Shown piece by piece: positions 54,264-63,702 of a stretch of DNA of 64,000 bases. This DNA comes from Sphingobium wenxiniae (GTDB lineage: Bacteria > Pseudomonadota > Alphaproteobacteria > Sphingomonadales > Sphingomonadaceae). The position numbers and the translations under genes are program-made. The notes beneath the pieces were generated by a model. The model was given only the letters and a program-made list of their open reading frames with translations, was not told the DNA's origin and ran no database searches. The stretch is from NCBI RefSeq assembly GCF_007830065.1, contig NZ_VLKK01000008.1, positions 123,666 through 187,665 on the forward strand, read 5' to 3'. How positions within the stretch are numbered: the stretch's first letter is position 1; each line of letters begins with the position of its first letter.

Positions 54264-54898
54264 TGCCCTGGACTCGTGACGAGATGGCTGCCCGTGCGGC
54301 GAAGGAACTCAAGGACGGTTTCTACGTAAACCTTGGCATCGGCATTCCGACGCTCGTGGCGAACCATATTCCGGCGGGGGTGGAAGTGACGCTCCAGTCG
54401 GAAAACGGGATGCTGGGCATCGGCCCTTTCCCCTATGAGGGGGAGGAAGACGCCGACCTCATCAACGCGGGCAAGCAGACGATCAGCGAACTGCCCAACA
54501 GCGCCTATTTCTCCAGCGCCGACAGCTTCGCCATGATCCGGGGCGGGCATATCGACCTGACCGTGCTGGGCGCGATGGAAGTGGCGGAAAATGGCGACAT
54601 CGCCAACTGGATGATCCCCGGCAAGATGATCAAGGGCATGGGCGGCGCGATGGATCTGGTCGCCGGCGTCAAGAAGATCATCGTCGTCATGGAGCATACG
54701 TCCAAGGACGGTTCTCCCAAATTCATCCCGGCCTGCACCCTGCCGCTCACCGGCAAGAATGTGGTGGACATGATCGTCACCGACCTCGCCGTCTTTCATC
54801 GGGCGGACCATGACAGCCCGTTCAAGCTCATCGAACTGGCGCCGGGCGTGACGGCGGAGGAAGTCGCCGCTAAGACAACCGCTCGATATGTGAGCTGA
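54263..54898 (+). CDS. 3-oxoacid CoA-transferase subunit B
   Basis: Beta subunit, carrying the catalytic Glu in [14 protein letters not shown] (near 51). It is 211 residues with [45 protein letters not shown] and [14 protein letters not shown] as family signatures. The HIT gene begins 11 bases after the stop, so it may belong to the same transcript. Confidence 0.94.
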   Translation: MPWTRDEMAARAAKELKDGFYVNLGIGIPTLVANHIPAGVEVTLQSENGMLGIGPFPYEGEEDADLINAGKQTISELPNSAYFSSADSFAMIRGGHIDLTVLGAMEVAENGDIANWMIPGKMIKGMGGAMDLVAGVKKIIVVMEHTSKDGSPKFIPACTLPLTGKNVVDMIVTDLAVFHRADHDSPFKLIELAPGVTAEEVAAKTTARYVS

Positions 54899-54909
54899 AG
54901 GACCGCGCG

Positions 54910-55350
54910 ATGAGCCTGGACGGCGTTTATGACGAAGGCAATCCCTTTTCCCTGATCCTTCAGGGGAAATTGCCTTCGACCCGGCTCTATGAGGATGAGC
55001 ATACGCTGGCCTTCCTCGATATCCAGCCGCAATCGAGGGGGCATTCGCTGGTCATTTCCAAATGGTCGAAGGCGCGCAACATCCTTGAGATAGAGGATGA
55101 AGCGCTGTGTCAGGTCATGACGACGGCCAAGAAGGTCACGACCGCGATCCGCAAGGCGCTGGACCCCGACGGCATCCATGTCGCGCAGTTCAACGGCGCG
55201 CCGGCCGGACAGACCGTCTTCCACCTGCATGTCCATATCGTGCCGCGCTGGGAAGGCGGGCCGCTGGGGTTCAGTGCGCACGCTCAAGGCAATTTCGCCG
55301 ACCCGGCCGAGCTACAGGCTTTGGCGGAAGAGATCCGCGCCCGGCTTTGA
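54910..55350 (+). CDS. HIT family protein
   Basis: Histidine-triad hydrolase of 146 residues, probably acting on nucleotide substrates such as AMP-phosphoramidates or dinucleoside polyphosphates. The triad is in TVFHLHVHIVPRW (HxHxHxx), and the N-terminus has FSLILQGKLPSTRLYEDEHTLAFLDIQPQSRGH. AAGGA lies 7 bases before the ATG. It is the last gene of the CoA-transferase group before the polysaccharide locus. Confidence 0.92.
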   Translation: MSLDGVYDEGNPFSLILQGKLPSTRLYEDEHTLAFLDIQPQSRGHSLVISKWSKARNILEIEDEALCQVMTTAKKVTTAIRKALDPDGIHVAQFNGAPAGQTVFHLHVHIVPRWEGGPLGFSAHAQGNFADPAELQALAEEIRARL

Positions 55351-55403
55351 TGGCGGATTCCCTCCCCGGCTTTCAGCCGCTCACGCCACAGGAGCGCCGC
55401 TGA
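55350..55403 (+). other. 17-codon frame bridging the HIT and GT4 genes
   Basis: An ATG overlapping the HIT stop (TGATG) opens a 17-residue frame, MADSLPGFQPLTPQERR. It ends one base before the glycosyltransferase ATG and covers its ribosome binding site (CAGGAGCG). It could be a leader that couples translation of the two genes, or chance. Confidence 0.3.
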
Positions 55404-55404
55404 C

Positions 55405-56700
55405 ATGGCGCTCAAGCCCTTTCGCGCACCGGGGGCGCGTGTCGCCCTGCGCGCCAAACCTGCCAGCCGTCGCTTTCACGGAAACGCGGGGGAAGCGGAG
55501 GTCATCCTCGATATCTCCCGCCTACTGTCGCGCGCCTTCCATCCGACGCCCACGGGAATCGACCGGGTCGAATATGTCTATGCACGCGAATTGCTGGAGC
55601 GGATGCCCGATCGGCTGGCCTTTGCGGCGGTGCATCCGGCGGGCGGTTATTATGGGCGGCTCAAGGATGGCGCGGTGCGGCAATTCCTAGCCTTCACGGC
55701 GGCGCGGTGGCGCAATGCGGGCGCCACGGATTCGAAGGAAGGGCGGGCGGCGATCATCCGGCACCTGATCGCGCTGCGGCCGCGCCCCGTGCCGCGCGCA
55801 CAGGGGCCGCGCGTTTATTTGCAAGTGTCGCCGCATCATCTCGACGATCAGGAGCAGGTGGGCGCGATCCTGCGCGCGGAAGGGGCGAAGTTCGTGACGT
55901 TGGTGCACGATGTCATTCCGCTCAGCCACCCGGAATTTGCCCGGCCGCAGGGCGCGGCGGAGCATCGCAAACGCCTCGCAAGCGTCGATTCCTTCGCTTC
56001 CGGCATCATCGGCAACAGCCAGGCCACCATCGACGCGCTTGCACCTCATCTGAAGCGGGGGCTGGAAGGGCGCGCCGTCCGCGTCGCTCATTTCGGCTCC
56101 GATCCGGTGGAACCGGCGGGCGCCACCGGCCACAAGATTCCGGACCGCCCCTATTTCATCTATATTTCGACCATAGAGCCGCGGAAGAACCATCTGCTGT
56201 TGCTCAATGTCTGGCGCAGGCTGGTGGAGCAGATGGGCAATGCCGCGCCTGTGCTCGTGCTGGTGGGGCGGCGCGGCTGGGAAAATGAAAATGTCGTCGA
56301 CATGCTGGAACGCGGGGCAATCCTGCGCGGCCATGTCATCGAGGCCGGGCAGGTTTCGGATAGCGAGATGCAGGCGCTGACCCGCCATGCGCGCGCCATG
56401 CTGATGCCCTCCTTCGTCGAAGGCTTCGGAATGCCGGTGGTGGAGGCGCTGACGGCAGGCGTGCCCGTCATTTGCAGCGACATCGTCGCGCATCGGGAAG
56501 TGGGCGGAGGCGCGCCGGATTATCTCGACCCGCTTGACGGTATCGGCTGGATGCGGGCGATCCGGAGCTATAGCCGGGAAGGATCGCCTGAGCGCGCCGC
56601 GCAAATGGAAAGGATAGCGCTCTGGTCCCCGCCGACATGGCGTGACTATTTCGACATAGTGGAAGACATTCTCGCGGAAGTGACGGTGTCGGTTTCTTGA
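55405..56700 (+). CDS. Family 4 glycosyltransferase of the polysaccharide locus
   Basis: GT-B fold retaining glycosyltransferase of 431 residues: FVTLVHDVIPLSHPEFARP, GIIGNSQATIDAL, YFIYISTIEPRKNHLLLLNVWRRL (nucleotide-sugar site), and the C-terminal EX7E-type motif FVEGFGMPVVEALTAGVPVICSD. The donor and acceptor sugars are unknown. It opens the capsule/exopolysaccharide locus and may initiate or extend the repeat unit. Confidence 0.9.
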   Translation: MALKPFRAPGARVALRAKPASRRFHGNAGEAEVILDISRLLSRAFHPTPTGIDRVEYVYARELLERMPDRLAFAAVHPAGGYYGRLKDGAVRQFLAFTAARWRNAGATDSKEGRAAIIRHLIALRPRPVPRAQGPRVYLQVSPHHLDDQEQVGAILRAEGAKFVTLVHDVIPLSHPEFARPQGAAEHRKRLASVDSFASGIIGNSQATIDALAPHLKRGLEGRAVRVAHFGSDPVEPAGATGHKIPDRPYFIYISTIEPRKNHLLLLNVWRRLVEQMGNAAPVLVLVGRRGWENENVVDMLERGAILRGHVIEAGQVSDSEMQALTRHARAMLMPSFVEGFGMPVVEALTAGVPVICSDIVAHREVGGGAPDYLDPLDGIGWMRAIRSYSREGSPERAAQMERIALWSPPTWRDYFDIVEDILAEVTVSVS

Positions 56701-56776
56701 CCTTTGCGGCGCGCGCGCTCAAGGATGACGACTGGCCGCTGGTCGGCGGAGAGGCCGCAAACATCATTCAAAGGGC

Positions 56777-58423
56777 ATGTGCATTACCGGGGATGCTGTG
56801 ACACTGCCGCCTTTCCTGCGTTCTCCGCCTTTTCCTTCCACCGCGCCTGTCATGGCGGCGGTCAGCACGTCCTTGCCGGCGGGCGGATCGGGCGAGATTG
56901 TTTCCGATGCCGTTCTCGACAAGATCGCCGCATTGCGGGTCGGCGGCGACTTTTGGGGGCATGAGGTCCAGGGCGTGAAGCTGGTCGCGCAGGCGGGCGT
57001 TCCGATCTCTCCCGAAAGGTTGAACGGTCTGGATGCCGCGGAGGTGGCGGTCATAGGGGGCGCATCGCCGTTCCCCCCCGAACCCTGCGATCCCTGGACG
57101 CTGATCGAGCAGGCGCGATCCGTTCATGCCCGTGCGGAGGATGACATCGCCATTGTCGCGGGCCTGCTGGGGGTGCCGGTTTTCGGGGTCGATTTCCAGC
57201 CCGTTGATCCCCGCTGCCTGAAACAGGCCGCCCGGGATCGGCTATCGCAAGCCCGCTATCGCAACTGCTTCACGGGCGAGGAAGCCGATGTGGAACAGGC
57301 GGTGCGGCAACTGGCCGAATGGCGCGCGCTTTTTTGCGCCAACAAGGCCATTTGCGCCGCCAGCGGCATGGCCTGGTGGAAGCGCGACGTCATGCGCATC
57401 TTTCTTTGGGATGGCTTGCAGTGCCCGCCTTTCGTGACGGCGGAACAGGGGCTGCGCCGCGCCCGCGAGACGGAAGGGGCCTTGGCCGTCTGGCCTTCCC
57501 GCGTGCCGGCTTCGACGGTTGACAGGGCCGTGGAGCAGGGAACGCCGCTTATCCGGGTGGAGGATGGATTTCTCCGCTCCCGGGGACTTGGCGCCGCCCT
57601 GCATCCGCCCGGTTCGGTCGTGGTGGACCAAACCGGCATCTATTATGACGCCCATGCCGGCGGTGATCTGGAAACGATCCTGGCAACCCATGACTTCCCC
57701 CCGGAACTGGTTGAAAGGGCAAGGCTGCTGCGAAAGCGGATTTGCGGATCGGGCGTCACGAAATACGGCGCTGGCCAAGGCCGGATGGTGTCCTTGCCCG
57801 AAGGGAAAAGGACGGTCCTTGCGGTAGGGCAGGTGGATGACGACCAGTCGGTGCATCTGGGCGGGGCGGGCGTCGCGGGCAATCTCGACTTCCTGCGGCG
57901 CGTCCGACAGGCGGAGCCGGATGCGTGGATCGTCTATCGGCCGCATCCCGATGTTCAGGCCGGACACAGGGCCGGGCATCTGGGCGACGCAACGGTATTG
58001 GAATATGCCGACAGCGTGGACGGCGGCGCGCCGCTCATGCAACTGGTCCAGTCCGTCGACGAAGTGCATGTGCTTTCGTCCCTGACGGGTTTCGAGGCTT
58101 TGATGCGGGGAAGGCCCGTGACCGTGCACGGGATGCCCTTTTACGCTGGATGGGGGCTGACTCGGGATCTGGCCGCGCCGAATGGCCGGCGTGGCCGGCG
58201 CCTGAGCATAGATCAGCTTGTCGCGGGCGCTCTCATTCTCTATCCACGCTATGTTGATCCGGTAACATGGTTGCCTTGCGGTCCAGAAATCATGGTGGAC
58301 CGGCTGGCGGACGGGTCGACGCCGCCAATGAGCTGGCTCATCAGGCTGCGGATGTTGCAGGGGAAGCTACGTCGATTGATGACTTTATCCGCAGAGTTGC
58401 TTCATGGCAGACGCCCAGCTTAA
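56777..58423 (+). CDS. kpsC: KpsC-like capsule beta-Kdo transferase, short form
   Basis: Member of the KpsC family, which builds the beta-Kdo linker joining group 2 capsules to a lipid anchor. It is 548 residues; two-module KpsC proteins are about 670. One full module (about 186-500) has LIRVEDGFLRSRGLGAALHPP (about 258-278), VVDQTGIYYDA, VYRPHPDVQAG and VHGMPFYAGWGLT (450-462). Residues 85-140 resemble only the end of the first module. It overlaps kpsS by 20 bases. It could be a single-activity Kdo transferase. Confidence 0.85.
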   Translation: MCITGDAVTLPPFLRSPPFPSTAPVMAAVSTSLPAGGSGEIVSDAVLDKIAALRVGGDFWGHEVQGVKLVAQAGVPISPERLNGLDAAEVAVIGGASPFPPEPCDPWTLIEQARSVHARAEDDIAIVAGLLGVPVFGVDFQPVDPRCLKQAARDRLSQARYRNCFTGEEADVEQAVRQLAEWRALFCANKAICAASGMAWWKRDVMRIFLWDGLQCPPFVTAEQGLRRARETEGALAVWPSRVPASTVDRAVEQGTPLIRVEDGFLRSRGLGAALHPPGSVVVDQTGIYYDAHAGGDLETILATHDFPPELVERARLLRKRICGSGVTKYGAGQGRMVSLPEGKRTVLAVGQVDDDQSVHLGGAGVAGNLDFLRRVRQAEPDAWIVYRPHPDVQAGHRAGHLGDATVLEYADSVDGGAPLMQLVQSVDEVHVLSSLTGFEALMRGRPVTVHGMPFYAGWGLTRDLAAPNGRRGRRLSIDQLVAGALILYPRYVDPVTWLPCGPEIMVDRLADGSTPPMSWLIRLRMLQGKLRRLMTLSAELLHGRRPA

Positions 58424-59681
58424 GACCTTCCTGTTCCTGCAAGGCCCGCATGGCCCCTATTTTTCCATGCTCGGCGACGCCTTGCGCGGGCATGGGCATG
58501 AAGCGTTGCGTATCAACATCAACGGCGGGGACAAGGTCGACTGGCCTGGCCCGGGCGCTACCGATTATCGGGGGACGTTTCGCGGCTGGCCGTTGTTCTT
58601 CGACGATTTCATCGTCAATCATGGCGTTACCGACCTGATCCTCTTTGGCGACTGCCGCCCCTATCATGCGTCCGCGCACAAGATGGCGCGCCTGCGGGGC
58701 ATCCGAGTGCATGTGGTGGAGGAAGGTTATATCCGTCCCGACTTCCTGACTCTTCAGAAGGACGGGGTGAACGGTAATTCCACCCTGCCGCTCGATCCGC
58801 AATGGTATCGGGATCTGGCGCGGGGCCTTCTTCCCGAAGAAGGAAAGAACAATCCTATCCCCTCTACTTTCCGGCGCCGGGCCCAGCATACGATGCGCAA
58901 CGGCCTTTCGGGCGCGCTGATGCGGCCCTTCTTTCCTTTTTACCGGACGCACCGGCCGCATAGCTTCGCGCTGGAATCGGTAGGCTGGTTCAACAAGCTG
59001 CTATGGCGGCAGGCGGACCGGCGCAAGGCGGCCGACAAGTGGGAGGAACTGCGCGGCCGTTCCTATTTCACTCTGCCGCTTCAGCTTAATTCCGACTATC
59101 AGATCCGCATCCACTCGCCCTTTGGCGACATGCGCGCCGCGCTGCGCTTCGTGCTCAAGAGCTTTGCCCGCTATGCGCCGGAAGAGGTCGCGCTGGTGGT
59201 CAAGCGGCACCCGCTGGACCCCGGCCTGGTCGGTTGGGAAAGGTTGACCCGCAAGCTGGCGAAACAATATGGTGTGGCCGACCGCGTGATCTATCTGGCC
59301 GACTGGGACATCGCCAAGGTCGTCCAGCAGTCCATGGGCGTCGTGACCGTCAACAGCACGGTCGGCACGCTGGCGCTCAACACGGGGAAGCCCGTGGTGG
59401 TGCTGGGCCATGCCGTCTACAAGGTGCCCGGCATCGTGCACGAAGGCACGCTCGACGAGTTCTGGCGTCAGCCCAAGGCGCCCGACATGGAGCTTTATTC
59501 CGCCTTCCGCCGGGTGCTGATCGACCGTTGCCTCATTCGCGGCGGCCTGCTCAGCGATGAAGGGTTGCGGATGCTGGTCGACAATGCGGTCGATCGGCTG
59601 ATAGGGGATCAGCAGGCTGGCGCATCCCCTCTGGTTTATCTGCCTCATGTGCAGGAACGCCGCATCGGTGGCGGGGTCTGA
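58404..59681 (+). CDS. kpsS: KpsS-like capsule polysaccharide biosynthesis protein
   Basis: KpsS adds the first Kdo of the capsule linker to phosphatidylglycerol-type lipid. It is 425 residues with FLFLQGPHGPYFSMLGDALRGHGHEALRININGGDK-type start, DLILFGDCRPYHASAHKMARLRGIRVHVVEEGYIRPDFLTL and TVNSTVGTLALNTGKPVVVLGHAVYKVPGI, all typical of the family. It is coupled to the KpsC-like gene upstream; manC follows 11 bases later. Confidence 0.9.
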   Translation: MADAQLKTFLFLQGPHGPYFSMLGDALRGHGHEALRININGGDKVDWPGPGATDYRGTFRGWPLFFDDFIVNHGVTDLILFGDCRPYHASAHKMARLRGIRVHVVEEGYIRPDFLTLQKDGVNGNSTLPLDPQWYRDLARGLLPEEGKNNPIPSTFRRRAQHTMRNGLSGALMRPFFPFYRTHRPHSFALESVGWFNKLLWRQADRRKAADKWEELRGRSYFTLPLQLNSDYQIRIHSPFGDMRAALRFVLKSFARYAPEEVALVVKRHPLDPGLVGWERLTRKLAKQYGVADRVIYLADWDIAKVVQQSMGVVTVNSTVGTLALNTGKPVVVLGHAVYKVPGIVHEGTLDEFWRQPKAPDMELYSAFRRVLIDRCLIRGGLLSDEGLRMLVDNAVDRLIGDQQAGASPLVYLPHVQERRIGGGV

Positions 59682-59692
59682 GGCGAGGGTCG

Positions 59693-60799
59693 ATGAGCGA
59701 GAACGATGCAGCGAACGGCGCGGAAGCCCTGATCTATCCCATCATCCTGTCGGGAGGAGCGGGGACGCGCCTGTGGCCTTTGTCACGGCCCGAGACGCCC
59801 AAGCAGTTCCTGACGCTGCTCGGTCCCGCTACGATGATGCAGGAAACGGTGGCGCGCACGACGGGCCGCGCCGGGTTTGCCCCGCCGCTCGTCGTGTCGG
59901 GCGAGCGCCATGTGGCGTTGGTGGCGCGGCAGATCCGGGAAGCGGGAAGCGAACCGGCGGCGATCTTCCTTGAACCGGAAGGGCGCAACACGGCGGGCGC
60001 GATCGCGCTGGCCGCCTATTGGCTGGCCGGGCGGGACGCCGAGGCGTTGATGCTTGTCATGCCGTCCGATCACGCCATCGCCGATGTGGAGAGCTTTCAC
60101 CGCGCCATTGCGGTCGCATGTCCGGCGGCGCGGTCAGGGCGTCTGGTGACGTTCGGCATCCGTCCGACCCATGCGGAAACGGGCTATGGCTATATCGAGG
60201 TGGGCGACGCGGTGGCGGACGTGCCGGGCGTGCACCATGTCGCGGCCTTCGTCGAAAAACCGCCGCTGGAAACGGCGCGCGACCTGATCGGAACCGGGCG
60301 GCATTGCTGGAACGGCGGCATCTTCCTGTTTTCCGCCCGCGCCTATATAGCGGAGCTGGAACGGCTGGCGCCCGAAGTGGCCGATGCCTGCCGCGCGGCA
60401 ATGTCGGGCGCGCGGGACGATGGCGCTTATATTCGTCCCGATGCCATTGCCTTTGGCGCCTGTCCCAGCATCTCCATCGACTATGCGATCATGGAAAAGA
60501 CGGGGGACGCCGTAGTCGTGCCGGTGGACATGGGATGGTCCGACGTCGGTTCCTGGGAAGCGCTCTGGACGCTCAGGGATCGCAATGGGCAGGACAGCAT
60601 CTGCGATGGCGCGGCGATCGACATGGACGGTCGCGGCAATTTGGTCATCGTGGACGGAGGCCCCCCGGTGGGCACGATGGGGATGCGCGATTGCGTGATC
60701 GTATCGACGGCGGCGGGCGTGCTGGTGATGCCGCGCGAGCGCTCGGCGGATATTCGCGCCCTGGCGGAGGCGATGCTGAAGCGGACGGACGGAACCTGA
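59693..60799 (+). CDS. manC: Mannose-1-phosphate guanylyltransferase
   Basis: Makes GDP-mannose, a precursor for mannose- or fucose-type sugars in the polysaccharide. It is 368 residues long. The nucleotidyltransferase signature is YPIILSGGAGTRLWPLSRPETPKQFL, with FVEKPPLETARDLI and SIDYAIMEKTGDAVVVPVDMGWSDVGSWEALW. It lacks the C-terminal isomerase domain of bifunctional ManC; a separate isomerase gene (manA) converges on it with the stops one base apart. Confidence 0.95.
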   Translation: MSENDAANGAEALIYPIILSGGAGTRLWPLSRPETPKQFLTLLGPATMMQETVARTTGRAGFAPPLVVSGERHVALVARQIREAGSEPAAIFLEPEGRNTAGAIALAAYWLAGRDAEALMLVMPSDHAIADVESFHRAIAVACPAARSGRLVTFGIRPTHAETGYGYIEVGDAVADVPGVHHVAAFVEKPPLETARDLIGTGRHCWNGGIFLFSARAYIAELERLAPEVADACRAAMSGARDDGAYIRPDAIAFGACPSISIDYAIMEKTGDAVVVPVDMGWSDVGSWEALWTLRDRNGQDSICDGAAIDMDGRGNLVIVDGGPPVGTMGMRDCVIVSTAAGVLVMPRERSADIRALAEAMLKRTDGT

Positions 60800-60800
60800 T

Positions 60801-61643
60801 CTAAGGCATTTTCGAGTTGGCGTTCGGAACCGCGATCAGCGCGCTGCCGTCGCTCTGCGCATACAGCCTGTCGCCCGCTTCGAGAATCCAGCATTCGCCG
60901 TTCTTCCATTGCGCGCCCGACAGGCTGCCTGTGCCTTCAAGCGGCACGAACCAGGCGGCGCAGGAGTCGTGGGCGACGATTTCCTCGCCAGCGCGGAAGG
61001 CGACATGGCGAAGCCCGAAGGGTCCATGGCCGGCCGTCAGCAGTTCCCGTTCTTCATCCGCCGCAATATGGGGAACAGGCAGGGCGTAGCGTTCCAGCCG
61101 GGCGCAGGCCAGGGCCTGTTCGACATGGAGCGGGCGGTCGCGGCCATAGTCGTAGAGCCGGTAGGTGATGTCGGCATTACACTGGACTTCGACCAGCATG
61201 ATGTCGGCGCCGATGGCGTGCACCGTGCCGGCCGGGACCATGTAGAATTCCCCCGGAAAGACGGGCCGCCAATCGATCATCTTCTCCAGCATTCCAGCGG
61301 CGATGGCGGCGCGGACATCGTCCTGCGTCGCCGCCTCGCGAAAGCCGAGGCCGATCGTCGCGCCGGGCTTGCAATCGAGGATGTACCAGGCCTCGTCCTT
61401 GCCGTGGGCGTGTCCCTCGCGCCGTGCGGTCGCGTCGTCGGGATGCACCTGAATCGACAGGCGCTCGCTGGTCAGAATATATTTCACCAGCAGATCCTGC
61501 TGCTCGCTCGACCCGCCGGTGAAGATCACCTCTCCGATACGCTCGCCCCGCACGTCCCCCAGCCAGTCGGGCAGGCGGTCCCTGCCCCATGGCTTCGCAA
61601 TCGGATGGGGAAGAAGCTGATGCATTAATTCTGCCGGATGCAT
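60801..61643 (-). CDS. manA: Class I mannose-6-phosphate isomerase
   Basis: Zinc enzyme interconverting fructose-6-phosphate and mannose-6-phosphate, supplying the GDP-mannose route. It is 280 residues with LSIQVHPDDATA (metal ligands), KDEAWYILDCKPGATIGLG, and MVPAGTVHAIGADIMLVEVQ. The protein is short compared with E. coli ManA but close to bacterial small-form enzymes. The start is ATG 61643 or 61625; neither has a good Shine-Dalgarno. The open frame further upstream is antisense to the kinase gene. Confidence 0.9.
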   Translation of the reverse strand: MHPAELMHQLLPHPIAKPWGRDRLPDWLGDVRGERIGEVIFTGGSSEQQDLLVKYILTSERLSIQVHPDDATARREGHAHGKDEAWYILDCKPGATIGLGFREAATQDDVRAAIAAGMLEKMIDWRPVFPGEFYMVPAGTVHAIGADIMLVEVQCNADITYRLYDYGRDRPLHVEQALACARLERYALPVPHIAADEERELLTAGHGPFGLRHVAFRAGEEIVAHDSCAAWFVPLEGTGSLSGAQWKNGECWILEAGDRLYAQSDGSALIAVPNANSKMP

Positions 61644-61757
61644 GATGGCGTTGATATAGCGCGCAATGATGAGCAAGCGGTTAAGTGATAAGTCCGCCGC
61701 GCGCAATGGGGCGGCGGACGTTCGCCGCCGGTGCGGCTTCATCGGGAGAAGCGTTCG

Positions 61758-62585
61758 ATGACCGATGTTTTCCATTCGCGAGGGGAGAGGGATTCGCTGC
61801 GCTTCGTTACGCGGGGCGCAAGTTCGCATGTCTACGCGCTGAGTGGGGACGAGGTCGTGAAGCTGTTCCGCCCCGGCGTGTCGGACGAGATGATCGAGCG
61901 CGAGGCGCAGGCGTCGCGGCGCGCCGCGGAATTGGGCATGGCCGCGGTCGCGCCGGTGCGCGCGGTGATCATGGAGGGCGCGCGCGGATTGGTTTATCCG
62001 CGCGTGAAGGGAGCGACTTTGCTGACGGCCATGCGCAGACAGCCATGGCGTTCCGGCGCGATCATCGACGCCATGGCCCGATTGCAGGTCCGGATGCACG
62101 AGGCGCCGGCCACGGGCGGGCTGCGGCGTCTCAAGGACGTGCTGCGGACGGATATCGTCCACGGACCCGCAAGCAAAGCCGTCAAGGACGCGGCGCTTGC
62201 GAGATTGGAGACGATGCCGGACGGCCGCCAATTGCTGCATGGCGATTTCCATATCGAAAATATCATGATGGACGGGCGCGATCTCAAGGTGATCGACTGG
62301 TCGAAGGCGGCGCTGGGCGATCCGGCCGCGGACATGGCGCGGACGGAAATGCTGATGCGCTTTGGCGACGGGCCGGAAGATCCCCTGACCGCCCTGTCGC
62401 GCGATTGGGCGGCGCGGCGTTGGCGCGCCACCTATTTGCGGGAAAGCGGCATGGATGGAAGGCAGGTCGGATCGTGGCGCGCCTTGGTGGCCATCGCCTG
62501 GCTGCGGGCTCGAAAGCCCGTTCGGCAGCGGGCTTTCCACGCTTATCTGGACGGTGCCCTGCGCGAGGCGGGATTGGCGGGATAG
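61758..62585 (+). CDS. APH-fold phosphotransferase/kinase
   Basis: A 275-residue small-molecule kinase of the aminoglycoside phosphotransferase fold: catalytic loop LLHGDFHIENIMM (HGDxxxxN) and metal site KVIDWSKAALGDPAADMAR. The substrate is unknown. Placed divergently from manA and beside a glycosyltransferase, it may phosphorylate a sugar or other polysaccharide precursor, but this is inference. The start MTDVFHSRG (ATG 61758) follows GGGAG at a good distance. Confidence 0.85.
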   Translation: MTDVFHSRGERDSLRFVTRGASSHVYALSGDEVVKLFRPGVSDEMIEREAQASRRAAELGMAAVAPVRAVIMEGARGLVYPRVKGATLLTAMRRQPWRSGAIIDAMARLQVRMHEAPATGGLRRLKDVLRTDIVHGPASKAVKDAALARLETMPDGRQLLHGDFHIENIMMDGRDLKVIDWSKAALGDPAADMARTEMLMRFGDGPEDPLTALSRDWAARRWRATYLRESGMDGRQVGSWRALVAIAWLRARKPVRQRAFHAYLDGALREAGLAG

Positions 62586-62609
62586 AATGGACGCTTCCGC
62601 CCTATTCCC

Positions 62610-63697
62610 TCACGACCGGCTGAACCGTTCCCGCCAGGCGTCCTTGGTCGCCAGCTTCTCGCGGTTCTCGCGATAGGCCGCTTGAAGATCGTCATAATTG
62701 TCCATCAGGCGCTTCATCACCGCCTTGAAGCGCTTTCGATTGGCGAAATAGCGATCCCGGTCGATCCGGCAGATATAGCCGGTCTGCGAACTCTGGTCGA
62801 AGGTGATCGTCGAGCGGCGGCGGAAGCTGTCCTTCGTGTGGGCGCGCACCTCAAGCGGGAACAGCACTGCCTTGCTGTAGAAGAACCGGTCGGGCAGGGC
62901 GTGCCCGTTGAAACTGAGCTTGCGCTGCAAGGCGCGCCATCGGCCCTTCTGGCGTTTCGGCGAATGCGGCGTCGTTTCCTCGCGGCCGAAGATCAGCGGC
63001 GTCGTCAGCTTTTCATTGACGGTCAGGGTCGCCAGTTGGGCGCGCCGTTCGGCCAGATCGAGATTGCCTTCCCAGAAAGCCTCGCCCTTGAGAACATCCT
63101 CGACCGCCATGATGAGCGCCTCCGCCGATTCATAATGATAGGCGTCGTTGAAGCGGTCGAAATAGGAGCGCATCATCTTGGTGATGCCTTTCCTGTCCAG
63201 CTTCAAATGATCGAAGGTCAGGTGCAGGACCAGATGGTAACGCATGTCCAGATACATCGTCAGCGGCGATTGCTTGGCGAAGAAATCGTCCTGATGACTG
63301 ACGACTCCGGGAATGGTCAGGATGTCGAAATCATTCGAAAGGGAGAAATAGATATCGTCTCCACGTACGAAGAAAGGAAAAGGCCAGGTCTTCACCGCTT
63401 CGACCGGGAAGCAGAAATACCACCATCCGCCATACCGGCTTTTGAATGTTTCCACCTGGGAAACGGCGATGACATCTTCGAATTTCCGAAGGTCTCGCCC
63501 ATTATGGATCGGCTTGCAGCGCCTGTCGAATGTGGCGCTGGCTTCCCATAGCCGCCATTTGTGCGCCTCGGTTATCATCGAACCGCTGACCGCCAGTTTC
63601 GGATTGGCCGAAAAATAAAGGACGGCCAAGGTCCGCCGGATGGATTCCGGGAAGAATATCGCATCGTCGTCCATGAACAGGACATGCGTCGATCGCC
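62610..63697 (-). pseudogene. Glycosyltransferase (GlfT2-like), N-terminus removed by IS1380-family insertion
   Basis: The remaining 354 codons from the ATG at 63674 begin with MDDDAIFFPESIRRTL, the DxD-type site of a family 2 glycosyltransferase. The C-terminal half contains FVRGDDIYFSLSN and VVSHQDDF as in galactofuranosyltransferase GlfT2-like proteins. The frame continues upstream through HVLF and GRST to about 63697, where sequence of an IS begins, so the natural N-terminus is cut off. A start at 63674 would leave out the nucleotide-binding start of the GT-A fold. It is most likely inactive. Confidence 0.75.
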
Positions 63698-63702
63698 CTA
63701 GC

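Noticed and set aside
61644..62540. Upstream extension of the manA frame over the kinase gene
   Set aside because: The extension is antisense to a kinase with intact motifs, and the isomerase family begins near MHPAELMHQ or MHQLLPHP.
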